From positions 186,001-250,000 of the forward strand of contig NZ_RCHC01000003.1 in assembly GCF_003664645.1 (NCBI RefSeq): a stretch of DNA of 64,000 nucleotides, read 5' to 3'. This DNA is from Acinetobacter chengduensis (GTDB lineage Bacteria > Pseudomonadota > Gammaproteobacteria > Pseudomonadales > Moraxellaceae). Shown piece after piece: positions 38,870 to 49,323 of the stretch. Within the stretch, counting starts at the first letter, position 1. Every line of letters starts with the position of its first letter. The translations under genes and the position numbers were made by a program. The notes under the pieces were generated by a model that was not told the DNA's origin, searched no databases, and saw only the letters and a program-made list of their open reading frames with translations.

Positions 38870-38900
38870 AAACAGGCAAATTTACTTTGCCTGTTTTTCT
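38870..38900 (+). terminator. Intrinsic terminator between metQ and metN
   Basis: Perfect 11-bp stem AAACAGGCAAA / TTTGCCTGTTT, loop TTTAC, followed by TTTCTTTTATTT. Located inside the operon. Confidence 0.88.
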
Positions 38901-38922
38901 TTTATTTAAAGCTTTTGACGAT

Positions 38923-39948
38923 ATGATTCAATTTAAAGACATTTCTAAGCACTTTGAGCTTAAAGGTCAAACTGTTAAGGCGCTGGATCAAATCAATCTT
39001 GAGATTCCGGCTGGCTGTATTTTTGGTCTGATTGGCTACAGCGGCGCAGGCAAAAGTACGCTTATTCGCCTAATCAATCTTTTGGAACGCCCAAGTCAAG
39101 GACAGATCTTTATTAACAATAAGGATTTTACTTCCCTAAGTGCGTCTGAATTACGCCAAGAACGTACCCATATTGGTATGATCTTCCAGCATTTCAATTT
39201 ATTGCAAACCAAAACTGTTGCTGAAAATATTGAACTTCCGCTCAAATTATTGGGTGTTTCTAAAGCTGAACGTCAAAAACGCTTAGAAGAATTACTCGAA
39301 TTTATTGATCTGACACATAAAAAAAATGCGTATCCAGATGAACTCTCTGGTGGTCAAAAGCAACGTGTCGGTATTGCGCGTGCTCTTGCCAATCATCCCA
39401 AAATTTTATTGTGTGATGAAGCAACATCTGCACTCGACCCGCAAACCACTCAGTCTGTTTTAGCATTATTAAAAAAGATTAACCAAGAACAAGGCATTAC
39501 CATTGTTATGGTCACCCATGAAATGGATGTGATTGAAACTGTATGTGACTATGTGGCGGTTATGGAGCAAGGTAAAGTCATCGAAATGGGCTCTACTTTG
39601 GACATTTTTAGCCAACCACAACACCCAACGACTCGTACATTTATTCAAACCGTATTACAGCAACAATTGCCTGTAAACATTTTGAATAATCTTGAAAATA
39701 AAAATCATAATAGTATTTATTGCTTAAAATTTTTAGGTAGTTCTGCACAAGAAACTGTCATTCAAGCTGTAATTAAAACCTTTGATGTCAGCCTGAATAT
39801 TCTATTTGCTAACATGACTGAAATTAATGGTTCAGTGATCGGACAAATGTTTATTCAATTATTGGGTGATGCCAGTGAAATTCAGCAAGCACTGCAATTT
39901 CTTCAAAATAGTGGCGTGCAAGTTGAACAATCAGGAGTCCAAGCATGA
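38923..39948 (+). CDS. metN: Methionine ABC transporter ATP-binding protein MetN
   Basis: ABC ATPase: Walker A GYSGAGKST, signature LSGGQKQR, Walker B LLCDEATSALDPQT, then a C-terminal NIL (ACT-like) domain from about residue 265 that lets cytoplasmic methionine inhibit transport. ATG 38923 (MIQFKDIS) gives 341 residues; the in-frame ATG at 38887 lies within the terminator stem region and is rejected. Overlaps metI by 4 bp (ATGA). Confidence 0.94.
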   Translation: MIQFKDISKHFELKGQTVKALDQINLEIPAGCIFGLIGYSGAGKSTLIRLINLLERPSQGQIFINNKDFTSLSASELRQERTHIGMIFQHFNLLQTKTVAENIELPLKLLGVSKAERQKRLEELLEFIDLTHKKNAYPDELSGGQKQRVGIARALANHPKILLCDEATSALDPQTTQSVLALLKKINQEQGITIVMVTHEMDVIETVCDYVAVMEQGKVIEMGSTLDIFSQPQHPTTRTFIQTVLQQQLPVNILNNLENKNHNSIYCLKFLGSSAQETVIQAVIKTFDVSLNILFANMTEINGSVIGQMFIQLLGDASEIQQALQFLQNSGVQVEQSGVQA

Positions 39949-40640
39949 GAGATATGATTGTTCAATGGCTTACTGAAGTAACTGCGCCTTTTTGGAAAAG
40001 TTCACTTTCAATTGACCAGTTCGTCACAGCATTACAAGAAACCTTCCACATGGTGTTTTTTGCCATGCTGTTTGGTTGTATTTGGGGTTTTATTCAAGCC
40101 ATTATTTTATTTGTTACCCGCCCTTCAGGTATTTTACCTAATCGTGTGGTGTATCACGGGCTTAACCCGATTGTAAACGCGCTACGTTCCCTGCCGTTTA
40201 TTATTTTGTTAATCGCAGTTATTCCTTTAACTAAAGTGATTGTAGGCACATCTATTGGTACTTGGGCAGCCATTGTGCCTTTAACGATTTATGTCGGTCC
40301 TTATATTGGTCGCTTAATTGAAACGTCTTTACTCGAAGTCAATGACGGTATTATTGAATCAGCTCAAGCGATGGGAGCAACGCCATTACAAATTATTTTT
40401 AAATTTGTATTGCCTGAATCACGTAGCTCACTCATTTTAAACCTTACCACTGCCACCATTAGCTTAATTGGTGCAACTGCTATGGCAGGTGCAGTTGGTG
40501 CTGGCGGTATTGGTGATTTAGCCATTTCTTATGGTTATCAACGCTTCGATACCAGCGTAGTGATTTTAACGGTGATTGTTTTACTCATCTTGGTGCAAAT
40601 TGTACAAAGTTTGGGAGATTGGCTGTCGAAAATTCGTTAA
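39945..40640 (+). CDS. metI: Methionine ABC transporter permease MetI
   Basis: 231-residue, five-helix permease with the EAA-type coupling motif ESAQAMGATPLQIIFKFVLPES. Start codon overlaps the metN stop. Completes the metQNI importer. Confidence 0.94.
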   Translation: MRDMIVQWLTEVTAPFWKSSLSIDQFVTALQETFHMVFFAMLFGCIWGFIQAIILFVTRPSGILPNRVVYHGLNPIVNALRSLPFIILLIAVIPLTKVIVGTSIGTWAAIVPLTIYVGPYIGRLIETSLLEVNDGIIESAQAMGATPLQIIFKFVLPESRSSLILNLTTATISLIGATAMAGAVGAGGIGDLAISYGYQRFDTSVVILTVIVLLILVQIVQSLGDWLSKIR

Positions 40641-40661
40641 GGCTTCCACAACACTATACAC

Positions 40662-40685
40662 AAACCCTCTTCGGAGGGTTTTTTA
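40662..40685 (+). terminator. metQNI terminator
   Basis: Stem AAACCCTC / GAGGGTTT with TTCG tetraloop and T-run. Confidence 0.93.
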
Positions 40686-40808
40686 TGTGCTCAATTTAAG
40701 AATATACAAAACCAGATCATATAAAACTTCACCAATTCCACTGCAATTAACGCAAGTTTAAACGCAGAGCATGCTAAAATAATCAGCTGTTTTCGCTGGG
40801 ACTCATCT

Positions 40809-43800
40809 ATGCACTTTGTACATCTTGGTATTTATACAGAATTTTCAATTACCGAATCTATTGTACGTATACCTGATCTAGTAAAAGCTGCAGCTGCAGA
40901 TGAAATGCCAGCCTTGGCCCTCACAGACCTTTCTAATCTACATGCGTCTGTCAAATTCTATAAAAAATGTTTAGACAAAGGCATTAAACCAATTTTTGGT
41001 TCAACTCTTCGTTTAAATGATGCAGAGCATCGTATTAGCTTATTGGCCATGAGCAAAAAAGGTTGGCGTAGCCTCACAGAATTAGTCTCCGAAGGATACA
41101 TTCGTGGTCAACAACTCGATATTCCTTGCGTACAAAAAGACTGGATTTTAGAGCAAAACGAAGACTTAATTGTTTTGCTTGGCCAGCACAGTGATGTCGG
41201 CAAAATGCTGATGACATCTAATCCGCAAAAAGCTGAACCTTTATTAGAAGAATGGATTTCAAAATTTGGCAACCGTGTTTATTTGGCTTTAACCCGTACC
41301 AATCGTTCGGGTGAAGAAGACTTTATTCAAGCTGCAGTAAAACTCGCAAAAAAATACAATATTGGCGTAGTCGCACATAATGACGTGCACTTCATTAAAT
41401 CTGAAGATTTTGAAGCGCATGAAGCACGTGTATGTATTGCTGATGGTTATGTTTTAGGAGACAGCCGTCGCCCTAAAAACTATAGCCCAGACCAATACTT
41501 CAAAACTTCTGCAGAAATGACCGAATTATTTGCGGACATTCCCACTGCAATTGAAAATACGTTTTATATTGCACAGCGTTGTAACGTCTCATTACGCTTA
41601 GGTTTCCATGACCTTCCAGATTATCCAATTCCAGATGGTCATACCATCGACACTTATTTTGCGCATTTGTGTGAAGTCGGTTTAGATGAACGCTTAGAAT
41701 TCCTTTACCCACTCGCACAACGTGGTGATAATTGGCCAGATATTCGTAAGCCTTATGATGAACGTTTGGCTTTCGAAATTAAAATTATTTTGGACATGGG
41801 CTTCCCAGGCTACTTCCTAATTGTCATGGACTTTATTCAATGGTCTAAAGGCAATGGCGTACCCGTAGGCCCAGGTCGTGGTTCTGGTGCAGGTTCACTT
41901 GTGGCCTATAGTCTAAAAATTACCGACCTTGACCCACTGCGCTACGACCTTCTGTTCGAACGTTTCCTCAATCCAGAACGTGTGTCTATGCCCGACTTTG
42001 ATGTCGATTTCTGTATCGCGGGCCGTGACCGCGTGATTGATTATGTCGCACGTACCTATGGCCGTGATGCGGTATCGCAAATTGCAACATTTGGTACCAT
42101 GGCGGCCAAAGGTGCGATTCGTGACGTAGCACGTGTGTTGGGTAAATCTTATGGTTTGGCCGATCGAATTTCTAAACTCATTCCGACCAAACCTTTGGGT
42201 CTAAGCTTAGAAGAATCTCTCGAAGCTGAACCACAGCTTAAAGATGTGGTGACGAATCCTTCTAACCCAGATTTTGATGATGCATCAGAAATTTGGGAAA
42301 TGGCGCTTAAGCTTGAAGGGATTACACGTAATACGGGTAAACACGCAGGTGGTGTAGTCATCGCACCTACCAAACTGACTGACTACTCAGCTGTGATGTG
42401 TGATGCTGATGGTACTGCCCGTGTTGCCCAATTTGATAAAGACGATGTTGAATCCGCAGGCCTGGTTAAATTCGACTTCTTGGGTCTACGTAACCTGACT
42501 GTCATTGAAGATGCCATTAAGCATATTAATGCACGCCCAGATATTACTGACCCAATCGACATTTCTTATATTCCTTTAGATGATCCTGATGCCTACGCGA
42601 TCTTCGCGACAGCAAATACGACAGCGGTGTTCCAGTTTGAATCCGTGGGCATGAAAAAAATGCTCAAGGATGCGCGCCCAAGCAAATTCGAAGAAATTAT
42701 TGCCTTCGTGTCGCTGTATCGTCCAGGTCCGATGGATCTAATTCCAGACTTTATTTTCCGTATGCATGGTGGCGAGTTCGAATACCTGCATCCTTTGCTG
42801 GAAAAAGTGTTGGAACCAACTTATGGCATTATGGTGTACCAAGAACAGGTGATGCAGGCCGCACAGTTCTGTGCTGGCTATACGCTTGGTGGCGCCGATT
42901 TACTGCGTCGTGCCATGGGTAAAAAGAAAGTTGAAGAGATGGTCAAACAGCGCCAGACCTTTATTGAAGGTGCTGCACTTAAAGACATCGACACAGATAC
43001 AGCCAACCATATCTTCGACTATATGGAAAAGTTCGCAGGCTATGGTTTTAACAAATCACATGCTACCGCTTATGCCCTAGTTGCTTATCAAACTGCATGG
43101 TTAAAAGCTCATTATCCTGCGGAATTTATGTCTGCGGTGATGACCTCTGAAATGCAGAACACCGATAACGTGGTGTTCTTAATTGATGACTGTCGTAGCA
43201 ATAAACTGGAAGTGTTACCCCCTTCAGTCAATATGTCTTTATATAATTTCCATGCCAGCGATCCGCAAACTATTGTCTATGGTTTAGGTGCAATTAAAGG
43301 CGTGGGCGAAGCTGCTATGCAATCGGTGATTGACTCGCGTCAGCAAGAAGGCCCGTACCGCGACTTATTTGATTTCTGCCATCGTATTGATTTAAAGAAA
43401 ATTAATAAGCGTACTTTAGAGGCACTCATACGTGCAGGCGCACTCGACTGCCTAGGCATCGAACGCTCAAGCTTGATGGCGCAATTACCAGAAGCTGTGC
43501 AAGCCGCCGAACAAGCACGTTCAAACCGAGAAACGGGTATTATGGACTTGTTTGGTGAAGTTGAAGAAGTTCAACGTAAACCAGCTAAGCCAGTCAAACC
43601 ATGGTCAGATGAAGTACGCTTAAAAGGTGAAAAAGATACGCTTGGTCTATACCTTACAGGTCACCCAATTGATGTATATCGACCTGAACTGAAATCATTT
43701 ATCTCTCAGCGCATTAATGAACTGACGCCTACACGTCGTGGTGTGACTACGGTATTTGCAGGTTTAGTGGTTGATGTAGCCAACTTCCCCAATCGCATGA

Positions 43801-44381
43801 TGATTACGTTGGATGATGGTACAGCACGTATTGAAGTTTCTGCGAATCACGAACGATTCCAACGCTTTAAAGATATCGTTCAAAATGAAAAAGTCGTGGT
43901 GATTGAAGGCGAGATTTATGAACGTGAAGGTTATGACCGCCCAATGGGCCGTTTAACCAAAGCCTTTAGCTTAAATGAAATTCGCCAAAAGCGTGCCAAT
44001 AGTATTCAAATTACCTTAGACAAAGAACACTTAAGCCCTAGCTTGAGCAAGGATATGCAAAACATTTTGCATCCTTATTGCAATATCGATATGTCTACTC
44101 ATATCCCTGTGCATTTATTGGTTGATTTTGACTATGCCAGTGCAGAACTTCACCTAGGCATCGACTGGAAAGTTGCACCACTCGATGAACTTCTGTCCAA
44201 GCTACGTGATTATTTTGGTAAATCATCTTTGCATATTGAATATCACGTAAAATCAAAAGCAGCCAAAGCCGTCAGCTATGAGCAAGCACAGCCCGTACAA
44301 ATTCCGCCACCTCCGTCAAATATGACGATGGATGACGCGATGGATCAATATCAGGCTGAAACGATGAATCAATTTTCATAA
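40809..44381 (+). CDS. dnaE: DNA polymerase III alpha subunit
   Basis: Catalytic subunit of the replicative polymerase. N-terminal PHP domain begins MHFVHLGIYTEFSITES; the polymerase palm carries VGPGRGSGAGSLVAY and the catalytic pair PDFDVDFC; the fingers include FGYNKSHA-type segment (FAGYGFNKSHATAY); a C-terminal OB-fold (about residues 970-1060) follows a helix-hairpin-helix region. 1190 residues is within range. In E. coli dnaE follows lpxB-rnhB; here it is far from the lpx cluster. Confidence 0.97.
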   Translation: MHFVHLGIYTEFSITESIVRIPDLVKAAAADEMPALALTDLSNLHASVKFYKKCLDKGIKPIFGSTLRLNDAEHRISLLAMSKKGWRSLTELVSEGYIRGQQLDIPCVQKDWILEQNEDLIVLLGQHSDVGKMLMTSNPQKAEPLLEEWISKFGNRVYLALTRTNRSGEEDFIQAAVKLAKKYNIGVVAHNDVHFIKSEDFEAHEARVCIADGYVLGDSRRPKNYSPDQYFKTSAEMTELFADIPTAIENTFYIAQRCNVSLRLGFHDLPDYPIPDGHTIDTYFAHLCEVGLDERLEFLYPLAQRGDNWPDIRKPYDERLAFEIKIILDMGFPGYFLIVMDFIQWSKGNGVPVGPGRGSGAGSLVAYSLKITDLDPLRYDLLFERFLNPERVSMPDFDVDFCIAGRDRVIDYVARTYGRDAVSQIATFGTMAAKGAIRDVARVLGKSYGLADRISKLIPTKPLGLSLEESLEAEPQLKDVVTNPSNPDFDDASEIWEMALKLEGITRNTGKHAGGVVIAPTKLTDYSAVMCDADGTARVAQFDKDDVESAGLVKFDFLGLRNLTVIEDAIKHINARPDITDPIDISYIPLDDPDAYAIFATANTTAVFQFESVGMKKMLKDARPSKFEEIIAFVSLYRPGPMDLIPDFIFRMHGGEFEYLHPLLEKVLEPTYGIMVYQEQVMQAAQFCAGYTLGGADLLRRAMGKKKVEEMVKQRQTFIEGAALKDIDTDTANHIFDYMEKFAGYGFNKSHATAYALVAYQTAWLKAHYPAEFMSAVMTSEMQNTDNVVFLIDDCRSNKLEVLPPSVNMSLYNFHASDPQTIVYGLGAIKGVGEAAMQSVIDSRQQEGPYRDLFDFCHRIDLKKINKRTLEALIRAGALDCLGIERSSLMAQLPEAVQAAEQARSNRETGIMDLFGEVEEVQRKPAKPVKPWSDEVRLKGEKDTLGLYLTGHPIDVYRPELKSFISQRINELTPTRRGVTTVFAGLVVDVANFPNRMMITLDDGTARIEVSANHERFQRFKDIVQNEKVVVIEGEIYEREGYDRPMGRLTKAFSLNEIRQKRANSIQITLDKEHLSPSLSKDMQNILHPYCNIDMSTHIPVHLLVDFDYASAELHLGIDWKVAPLDELLSKLRDYFGKSSLHIEYHVKSKAAKAVSYEQAQPVQIPPPPSNMTMDDAMDQYQAETMNQFS

Positions 44382-44439
44382 GTCTGTTATGTGATTCGTA
44401 GCAACATTTAAATGTTTAATTATTTAATTTGGAACAATA

Positions 44440-45276
44440 ATGAGTCAAATTGACAATGCAGCTGTTTCAGCGCATCTCTCCCATGTCCGTATCGTGATGG
44501 TTAACACCACTTTACCTGCCAATATTGGTAGTGCCCTTCGTGCTATGAAAACGATGGGTCTGGTTAAATTGGTTTTGGTTGCACCAAAAACATACCCACA
44601 TCCTGACATTGATGCTTTGGCTGCAGGCGCAACCGATTTAATTGAACAGATTGAAATTGTAGATACGCTAGAAGAAGCAATCAAAGACTGTCATATTGTG
44701 TTTGGTACTAGCGCACGTAGCCGTACTATTCCTTGGCCACTACTGGATGCACGCCCAGCGGCAGAGCTATCGCTTAAAGCTGTAGCCACCCAGCAACAAG
44801 AAGTGGCGGTCATCTTTGGTCGCGAAGACCGTGGTTTAACCAATGAAGAATTGGCAATGGCCAACTACCATGTGACCATTCCAGTCAACACTGATTACGG
44901 CGTACTGAATGTGGCACAAGCAATTCAAGTGATTTGTTATGAAATGCGGATGGCAGCCATGGAATTTACTGCTAAAATTGCAGATCCAGAAGCCAAAATG
45001 CATGTGACAGATGATGTTGATATGCAATGGGATGAGCCACTGGTCACACATGAACAAATGGAACAGTTTTACCCGCATATTGAAAAAATGCTGGCAGACA
45101 TTGAGTTTATGGACCCCAAAAATCCACGCTTATTGCCTTTACGTTTGCGTCGCTTATTTGGCCGAATTCAATTAGACCGTATGGAATATCATTTGCTCCG
45201 TGGTATTTTTAGCCGTGTACAAGCGCTCAATAATGGCACATGGAAAAAATCAAAAAATGATGAGGATCAACACTAA
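44440..45276 (+). CDS. trmJ: tRNA (cytidine/uridine-2'-O)-methyltransferase TrmJ
   Basis: SPOUT-class methyltransferase that 2'-O-methylates residue 32 of tRNAs. N-terminal [23 protein letters not shown], then [21 protein letters not shown] and [12 protein letters not shown] make up the knotted SPOUT core; a helical C-terminal extension completes 278 residues. The TAA stop overlaps the cysE ATG by one base. Confidence 0.93.
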   Translation: MSQIDNAAVSAHLSHVRIVMVNTTLPANIGSALRAMKTMGLVKLVLVAPKTYPHPDIDALAAGATDLIEQIEIVDTLEEAIKDCHIVFGTSARSRTIPWPLLDARPAAELSLKAVATQQQEVAVIFGREDRGLTNEELAMANYHVTIPVNTDYGVLNVAQAIQVICYEMRMAAMEFTAKIADPEAKMHVTDDVDMQWDEPLVTHEQMEQFYPHIEKMLADIEFMDPKNPRLLPLRLRRLFGRIQLDRMEYHLLRGIFSRVQALNNGTWKKSKNDEDQH

Positions 45277-46085
45277 TGCTTAAACAGCTCCAAGAGGATA
45301 TACAGGCTGTATTTGCGCGCGATCCTGCCGCTCGCAATACACTTGAAGTCTTAACCACCTACCCAGGTATTCATGCACTCATTATGCACCGCGTTGCACA
45401 TGAACTGTGGAAAAAAGACTGTAAAGGCTCAGCACGCCTTCTTTCCTCTTTTAGTCGTTTTGCAACTGGTATTGAAATTCATCCTGGCGCTAAAATTGGT
45501 AGACGCTTTTTTATCGATCATGGCATGGGTGTTGTGATTGGTGAAACTGCCGAAATTGGTAATGATGTGACCCTCTACCATGGCGTTACCCTTGGGGGTA
45601 CAACATGGAACAAAGGCAAACGTCACCCAACTTTAGAAGACGGCGTTGTGATTGGTGCAGGAGCAAAAATCCTTGGACCATTTACAGTGGGTAAAAATGC
45701 CAAAGTCGGCTCAAATGCTGTAGTAACAAAAGAAGTTCCACCCGACACTACAGCTGTGGGCAGTCCTGCACGTTTTATTACCAAAGATAAATCAAAAGAC
45801 GACAAAGAAGCACGTCGCAATAACTACGCCGAAAGTATTGGTTTCCAAGCTTATGCGACTACGCAAGATCAGTCTGACCCAATCTTAGATGGTATGCGCG
45901 TATTATTGGAACGTATTCAGCTCAATGAACAGCGCATGAACTCTTTATGCCATCGACTATCTTTGCTTGATCCTAGCTTTAAATCACAAGCTTTAGATGA
46001 ACAGCCTTTTAGTGCAGAAGAGCTCAAAATCATTGAAGAAGCACGACGTGAATGTGAAGCACAAAGTAAACAGTCAAAAGCTTAG
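45276..46085 (+). CDS. cysE: Serine O-acetyltransferase
   Basis: Acetylates serine with acetyl-CoA in the first committed step of cysteine synthesis. Helical N-terminus ([19 protein letters not shown]), left-handed beta-helix with [44 protein letters not shown], and a C-terminal tail. At 269 residues it resembles the longer serine acetyltransferases found next to iscR or trmJ. Translationally coupled to trmJ. Confidence 0.92.
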   Translation: MLKQLQEDIQAVFARDPAARNTLEVLTTYPGIHALIMHRVAHELWKKDCKGSARLLSSFSRFATGIEIHPGAKIGRRFFIDHGMGVVIGETAEIGNDVTLYHGVTLGGTTWNKGKRHPTLEDGVVIGAGAKILGPFTVGKNAKVGSNAVVTKEVPPDTTAVGSPARFITKDKSKDDKEARRNNYAESIGFQAYATTQDQSDPILDGMRVLLERIQLNEQRMNSLCHRLSLLDPSFKSQALDEQPFSAEELKIIEEARRECEAQSKQSKA

Positions 46086-46090
46086 CTTTA

Positions 46091-46158
46091 CAGCAATTGA
46101 TCAGGATGGATCAAGTTGCTGGCTTGCATGTTCGCCAGAGTTTAAATAGACTGGCGAA
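46091..46158. repeat. Two adjacent hairpins downstream of cysE
   Basis: Hairpin one: CAGCAATTGATC (46091-46102) with GATCAAGTTGCTG (46109-46121), one bulge. Hairpin two: TTCGCCAG (46131-46138) with CTGGCGAA (46151-46158). Neither has a T-tract; possible 3' stability elements or terminators of a non-classical kind. Confidence 0.55.
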
Positions 46159-46205
46159 TATGTAATTAATGATCATTTTAAAATAATTTAAATGGAAGAT
46201 TCCTT

Positions 46206-47123
46206 ATGATGCTTAAGCCCTTGGCAGTTGCTTGTCTAGCTTTAACACTTGCTGCATGTGGAAGTGCACCAACCAATAAAAATAATAATGTGCCTAAAGG
46301 CTCTATGGTTTTTGTAGAACCTGAGTTAACACCACCTTTCTACGCACTTAATCCATTTAATTATGATGCACCACCTCCATTTGAAATCAATTTACAAAAA
46401 GCTGCAGCACAACCTGTCACAAAAATGAACGTCAATCTAGCGAGCGATCCATCAAAAACATTAACGCTAGACACTAACCGTTTGATTATTCCAACTGTAA
46501 ACAGCAAAGTACGCACCATGAAATATGCAGTACTTGCTGGTGACAACGAAATTGATATCACAGAAATTGACGACTTTTTACAGCTTGTAGAAGGTAAAGC
46601 ACGTCATTACCCTCCACGTTTTGTACAACGTAATGAACGCAAAGGCTTTGAGCTTAAACTCAAACAAGTGACTCAGCAGCTTGATACCCTTGCATCAAAA
46701 GATAATGCTTCTTTTGACATTTTAGTGCGTGCATTTAAAGCAAGCGTTATGGCGCGTAACCTCGACTTAGGCTCTGTTTACACCACTAAATCATTAAACT
46801 ATGCACAGCGTATTTTAAAAATTAACAAAGATGATGCAGAAGCAAACTTCTGGTTTGGTTTTGGCTTATCTGAGGGTGGTGGTCAACGTGAAGCAATTCC
46901 ATACCTAGACAAAGCAATGAAAGCTGGCGTGCAAGAAGCGTATCTTTCTGCAGCTAACAACTATATTGCAATGGAACAGAAGAAAAATGCTGTTCAAATC
47001 TTGCGTAACTACAAAATTAAATACCCACAAGAAGCTGAAGTTGCTGACCGCCTAATTCAAGAAATTGAAAAACAAGGCCGTTGGAACGTCTGGCAAGTAT
47101 TAAACCCACCAAAAGCGGGTTAA
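46206..47123 (+). CDS. TPR-containing lipoprotein, unknown function
   Basis: 305 residues with a lipoprotein signal (lipobox LAAC, Cys at about 18), a region of low similarity to anything I know, and C-terminal tetratricopeptide-like helices (NFWFGFGLSEGGGQREAIPY, then AYLSAANNYIAME). Likely attached to the outer membrane. ATG 46206 and 46209 are both possible, with GGAAG upstream. Followed by a terminator. Confidence 0.7.
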   Translation: MMLKPLAVACLALTLAACGSAPTNKNNNVPKGSMVFVEPELTPPFYALNPFNYDAPPPFEINLQKAAAQPVTKMNVNLASDPSKTLTLDTNRLIIPTVNSKVRTMKYAVLAGDNEIDITEIDDFLQLVEGKARHYPPRFVQRNERKGFELKLKQVTQQLDTLASKDNASFDILVRAFKASVMARNLDLGSVYTTKSLNYAQRILKINKDDAEANFWFGFGLSEGGGQREAIPYLDKAMKAGVQEAYLSAANNYIAMEQKKNAVQILRNYKIKYPQEAEVADRLIQEIEKQGRWNVWQVLNPPKAG

Positions 47124-47133
47124 GCTATATTGT

Positions 47134-47167
47134 TAAAAATAGGCCATTTTTTGGCCTATTTTTTTAT
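47134..47167 (+). terminator. Terminator of TPR lipoprotein gene
   Basis: Stem AATAGGCCA / TGGCCTATT with T-rich loop and trailing T-tract. Confidence 0.9.
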
Positions 47168-47247
47168 TTTATCGAATTGAAAAAAATTTAACTTGCAGTA
47201 TGATTTAAAATAATTCCCTTCAAATTCGCATGAAGATGCAGCATAAA

Positions 47248-49242
47248 ATGAATAAATTACTGCTCGGCGTATTATTAACGACTTCTCTACTGTCTGGCTG
47301 TCAGGTCGTCAGTGTAAAGAACCAAGCCTTAAATGTCAGTATTGCTAATGAACGAGACAGTATTCTGTCGCGCAGTAAGCTGAGTGAAGCAACCTTAAAT
47401 GTGTTGTCTATGAGTGGCCGTGAAGCAAAAAGTTGCACCGACACTCCTGAACAATGTATTGATGAGATTAAAAAAATCCCGCAAATACAAGATGAGCAAA
47501 TCTTTTCTGCAGCCAGTGAACTCTATTTAGCCAAAGCGATAGCACTGGGTGATTCTTCTGCATGTAAGCCTAGTGTGCTGTCCAGTGCCCGCTCGGAAGA
47601 AAAGCAAGCCATTGAAAAGCAAAATTTACATAATTGTGTACTAGAGCAAATGAACATGCTAGACCGTAGCATTCGTTATAGCTATGCCTACATGTTTAAA
47701 ACTCAGCGTGCCCCACAAGATCGTATTTTTGACAACAGGCAAGTACAAATCCGAGATTTCTATAATCAAGGCATTGCAAAACTCGTTGGGCTTTATACCA
47801 CCTACCACGCTCAAGCTGAGGCAGTTACCCAAATTCAAGTCGGAAAAAGTCGCTATCGTATTGACTACAGCCATTATGACGGCCTGAAAAACAGTAATAT
47901 TGAGCAACTGATGTCCACTTATAACCTGAACTTTTCTGGCTTACGTTCGATTACCCGCCGTGATGGTTTTGGTGCAGAGTTCTTGTTCGTTTTACCGGAA
48001 GACAAACAACCTGACGGGAAAAAAAGCAAGTATATTATTAATCCAATGGATTATAAGTACCCTAACAACATTAATCCCAACATTAATAATGCACGCTACT
48101 TAGCAGCCACCTTAACGGCTGAACCTCTCAATAATCAATCCATTGACGATATCTTAAACAATCCAGATTTCTTGATTAAGGTTTACGATCCTTATAAATA
48201 CGAAACACTCAAAATTGCATCTAAAAGCTATCCATTGGCTGCCAACTTTTCCGCGCCTTATGGTTTATGGTTAGCAGAGAATAACTTAGGTAAGGCCGCA
48301 TATTTATCCTTAATTGATCGTGATGAAAATATCACGATGCCTCACTTATATATGCTAGAACCTTATAATCCTGATAAAAAAGTAATTGTGTTGGTACATG
48401 GTCTAGCCAGTAGCCCTGAGGCTTGGATTCGCCTCACCAATGATATTATGGGTGATAATGTATTAAGAGAACATTACCAAGTTTGGCAGGTGTTCTATTC
48501 AACAAATATGCCCATTATTGAAAGTCGCTTCCAAATCTATGCATTACTGACACAAGCCTTTGCACGAGTTGATGCTAAAAACACTGCAAAAAAAGATGCA
48601 GTTTTAATTGGCCATAGTATGGGAGGGATTATTGCCCGTTTGTTAGTGAGTGATGCAGATATTAGCAATCAAGCACTCAAAATGATGAACTCTCGCCAAT
48701 TGCAACAGTATCAAAACATACCTGTAGTCAAGCAACGGATGGTCATGAACGACGTTCCTAACTTTAGTCGTGCAATCTTCTTAGCATCTCCACACCGTGG
48801 AACAGACTATGCAGATCGCTGGTTTACTAAAGTTGCACGTAAAGTGATTAAACTACCAGGTGCTTTTCTGTCAGCATTTGCCGATGTACTGACTCAAGAA
48901 GAAGATCTGAAAGACCTATTAAAACAAGTCGATCAAGGTCTGATACAGAATGGTCCAAGTGACTTAAGCCATAAATCCAATTTTATGCAACTCACAGAAG
49001 ATATCAAACCGCGTGCTGGCTTAAAATATCACTCTATCATTGGCAATATCAGTGGTAGCGATGACCCTGCGCTAATCACCGATGGTGTTGTTCCTTATAA
49101 AAGCGCTCATTTAGACGGAGCAGTCTCTGAAGTGATATTAAAAGGTGGACATTCTATTCAAGAAACACCAGAAGCAGTGCTCGAACTACGTCGTATTTTA
49201 CGCCTTCATTTAGCCGAGTTAGGCCTATATAAGCCGAAATAG
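47248..49242 (+). CDS. Alpha/beta-hydrolase lipoprotein
   Basis: About 664 residues with a lipobox (LLSGC) close to the N-terminus, a long N-terminal region of unknown fold (about 20-380), and a C-terminal alpha/beta-hydrolase domain: VLVHGLASSPEAW oxyanion loop, GHSMGG nucleophile elbow (about residue 457), aspartate in DGVVPY and histidine in GGHSIQ. The domain looks like PGAP1/lipase-type esterases. Membrane-anchored hydrolase with unknown substrate. ATG 47248 (MNKLLL) is preferred over 47230 because it gives a compact signal peptide. Confidence 0.78.
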   Translation: MNKLLLGVLLTTSLLSGCQVVSVKNQALNVSIANERDSILSRSKLSEATLNVLSMSGREAKSCTDTPEQCIDEIKKIPQIQDEQIFSAASELYLAKAIALGDSSACKPSVLSSARSEEKQAIEKQNLHNCVLEQMNMLDRSIRYSYAYMFKTQRAPQDRIFDNRQVQIRDFYNQGIAKLVGLYTTYHAQAEAVTQIQVGKSRYRIDYSHYDGLKNSNIEQLMSTYNLNFSGLRSITRRDGFGAEFLFVLPEDKQPDGKKSKYIINPMDYKYPNNINPNINNARYLAATLTAEPLNNQSIDDILNNPDFLIKVYDPYKYETLKIASKSYPLAANFSAPYGLWLAENNLGKAAYLSLIDRDENITMPHLYMLEPYNPDKKVIVLVHGLASSPEAWIRLTNDIMGDNVLREHYQVWQVFYSTNMPIIESRFQIYALLTQAFARVDAKNTAKKDAVLIGHSMGGIIARLLVSDADISNQALKMMNSRQLQQYQNIPVVKQRMVMNDVPNFSRAIFLASPHRGTDYADRWFTKVARKVIKLPGAFLSAFADVLTQEEDLKDLLKQVDQGLIQNGPSDLSHKSNFMQLTEDIKPRAGLKYHSIIGNISGSDDPALITDGVVPYKSAHLDGAVSEVILKGGHSIQETPEAVLELRRILRLHLAELGLYKPK

Positions 49243-49273
49243 CGCTCCCTAATCACACTATACAATAGCCCAT

Positions 49274-49301
49274 AAAAAACCGATCCAAAGATCGGTTTTT
49301 T
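49274..49301. terminator. Bidirectional terminator hydrolase / UndA-like gene
   Basis: Stem AAAAAACCGATC / GATCGGTTTTTT with loop CAAA between convergent genes. Confidence 0.92.
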
Positions 49302-49323
49302 ATGCAGTCACTGTAAGCATCCA

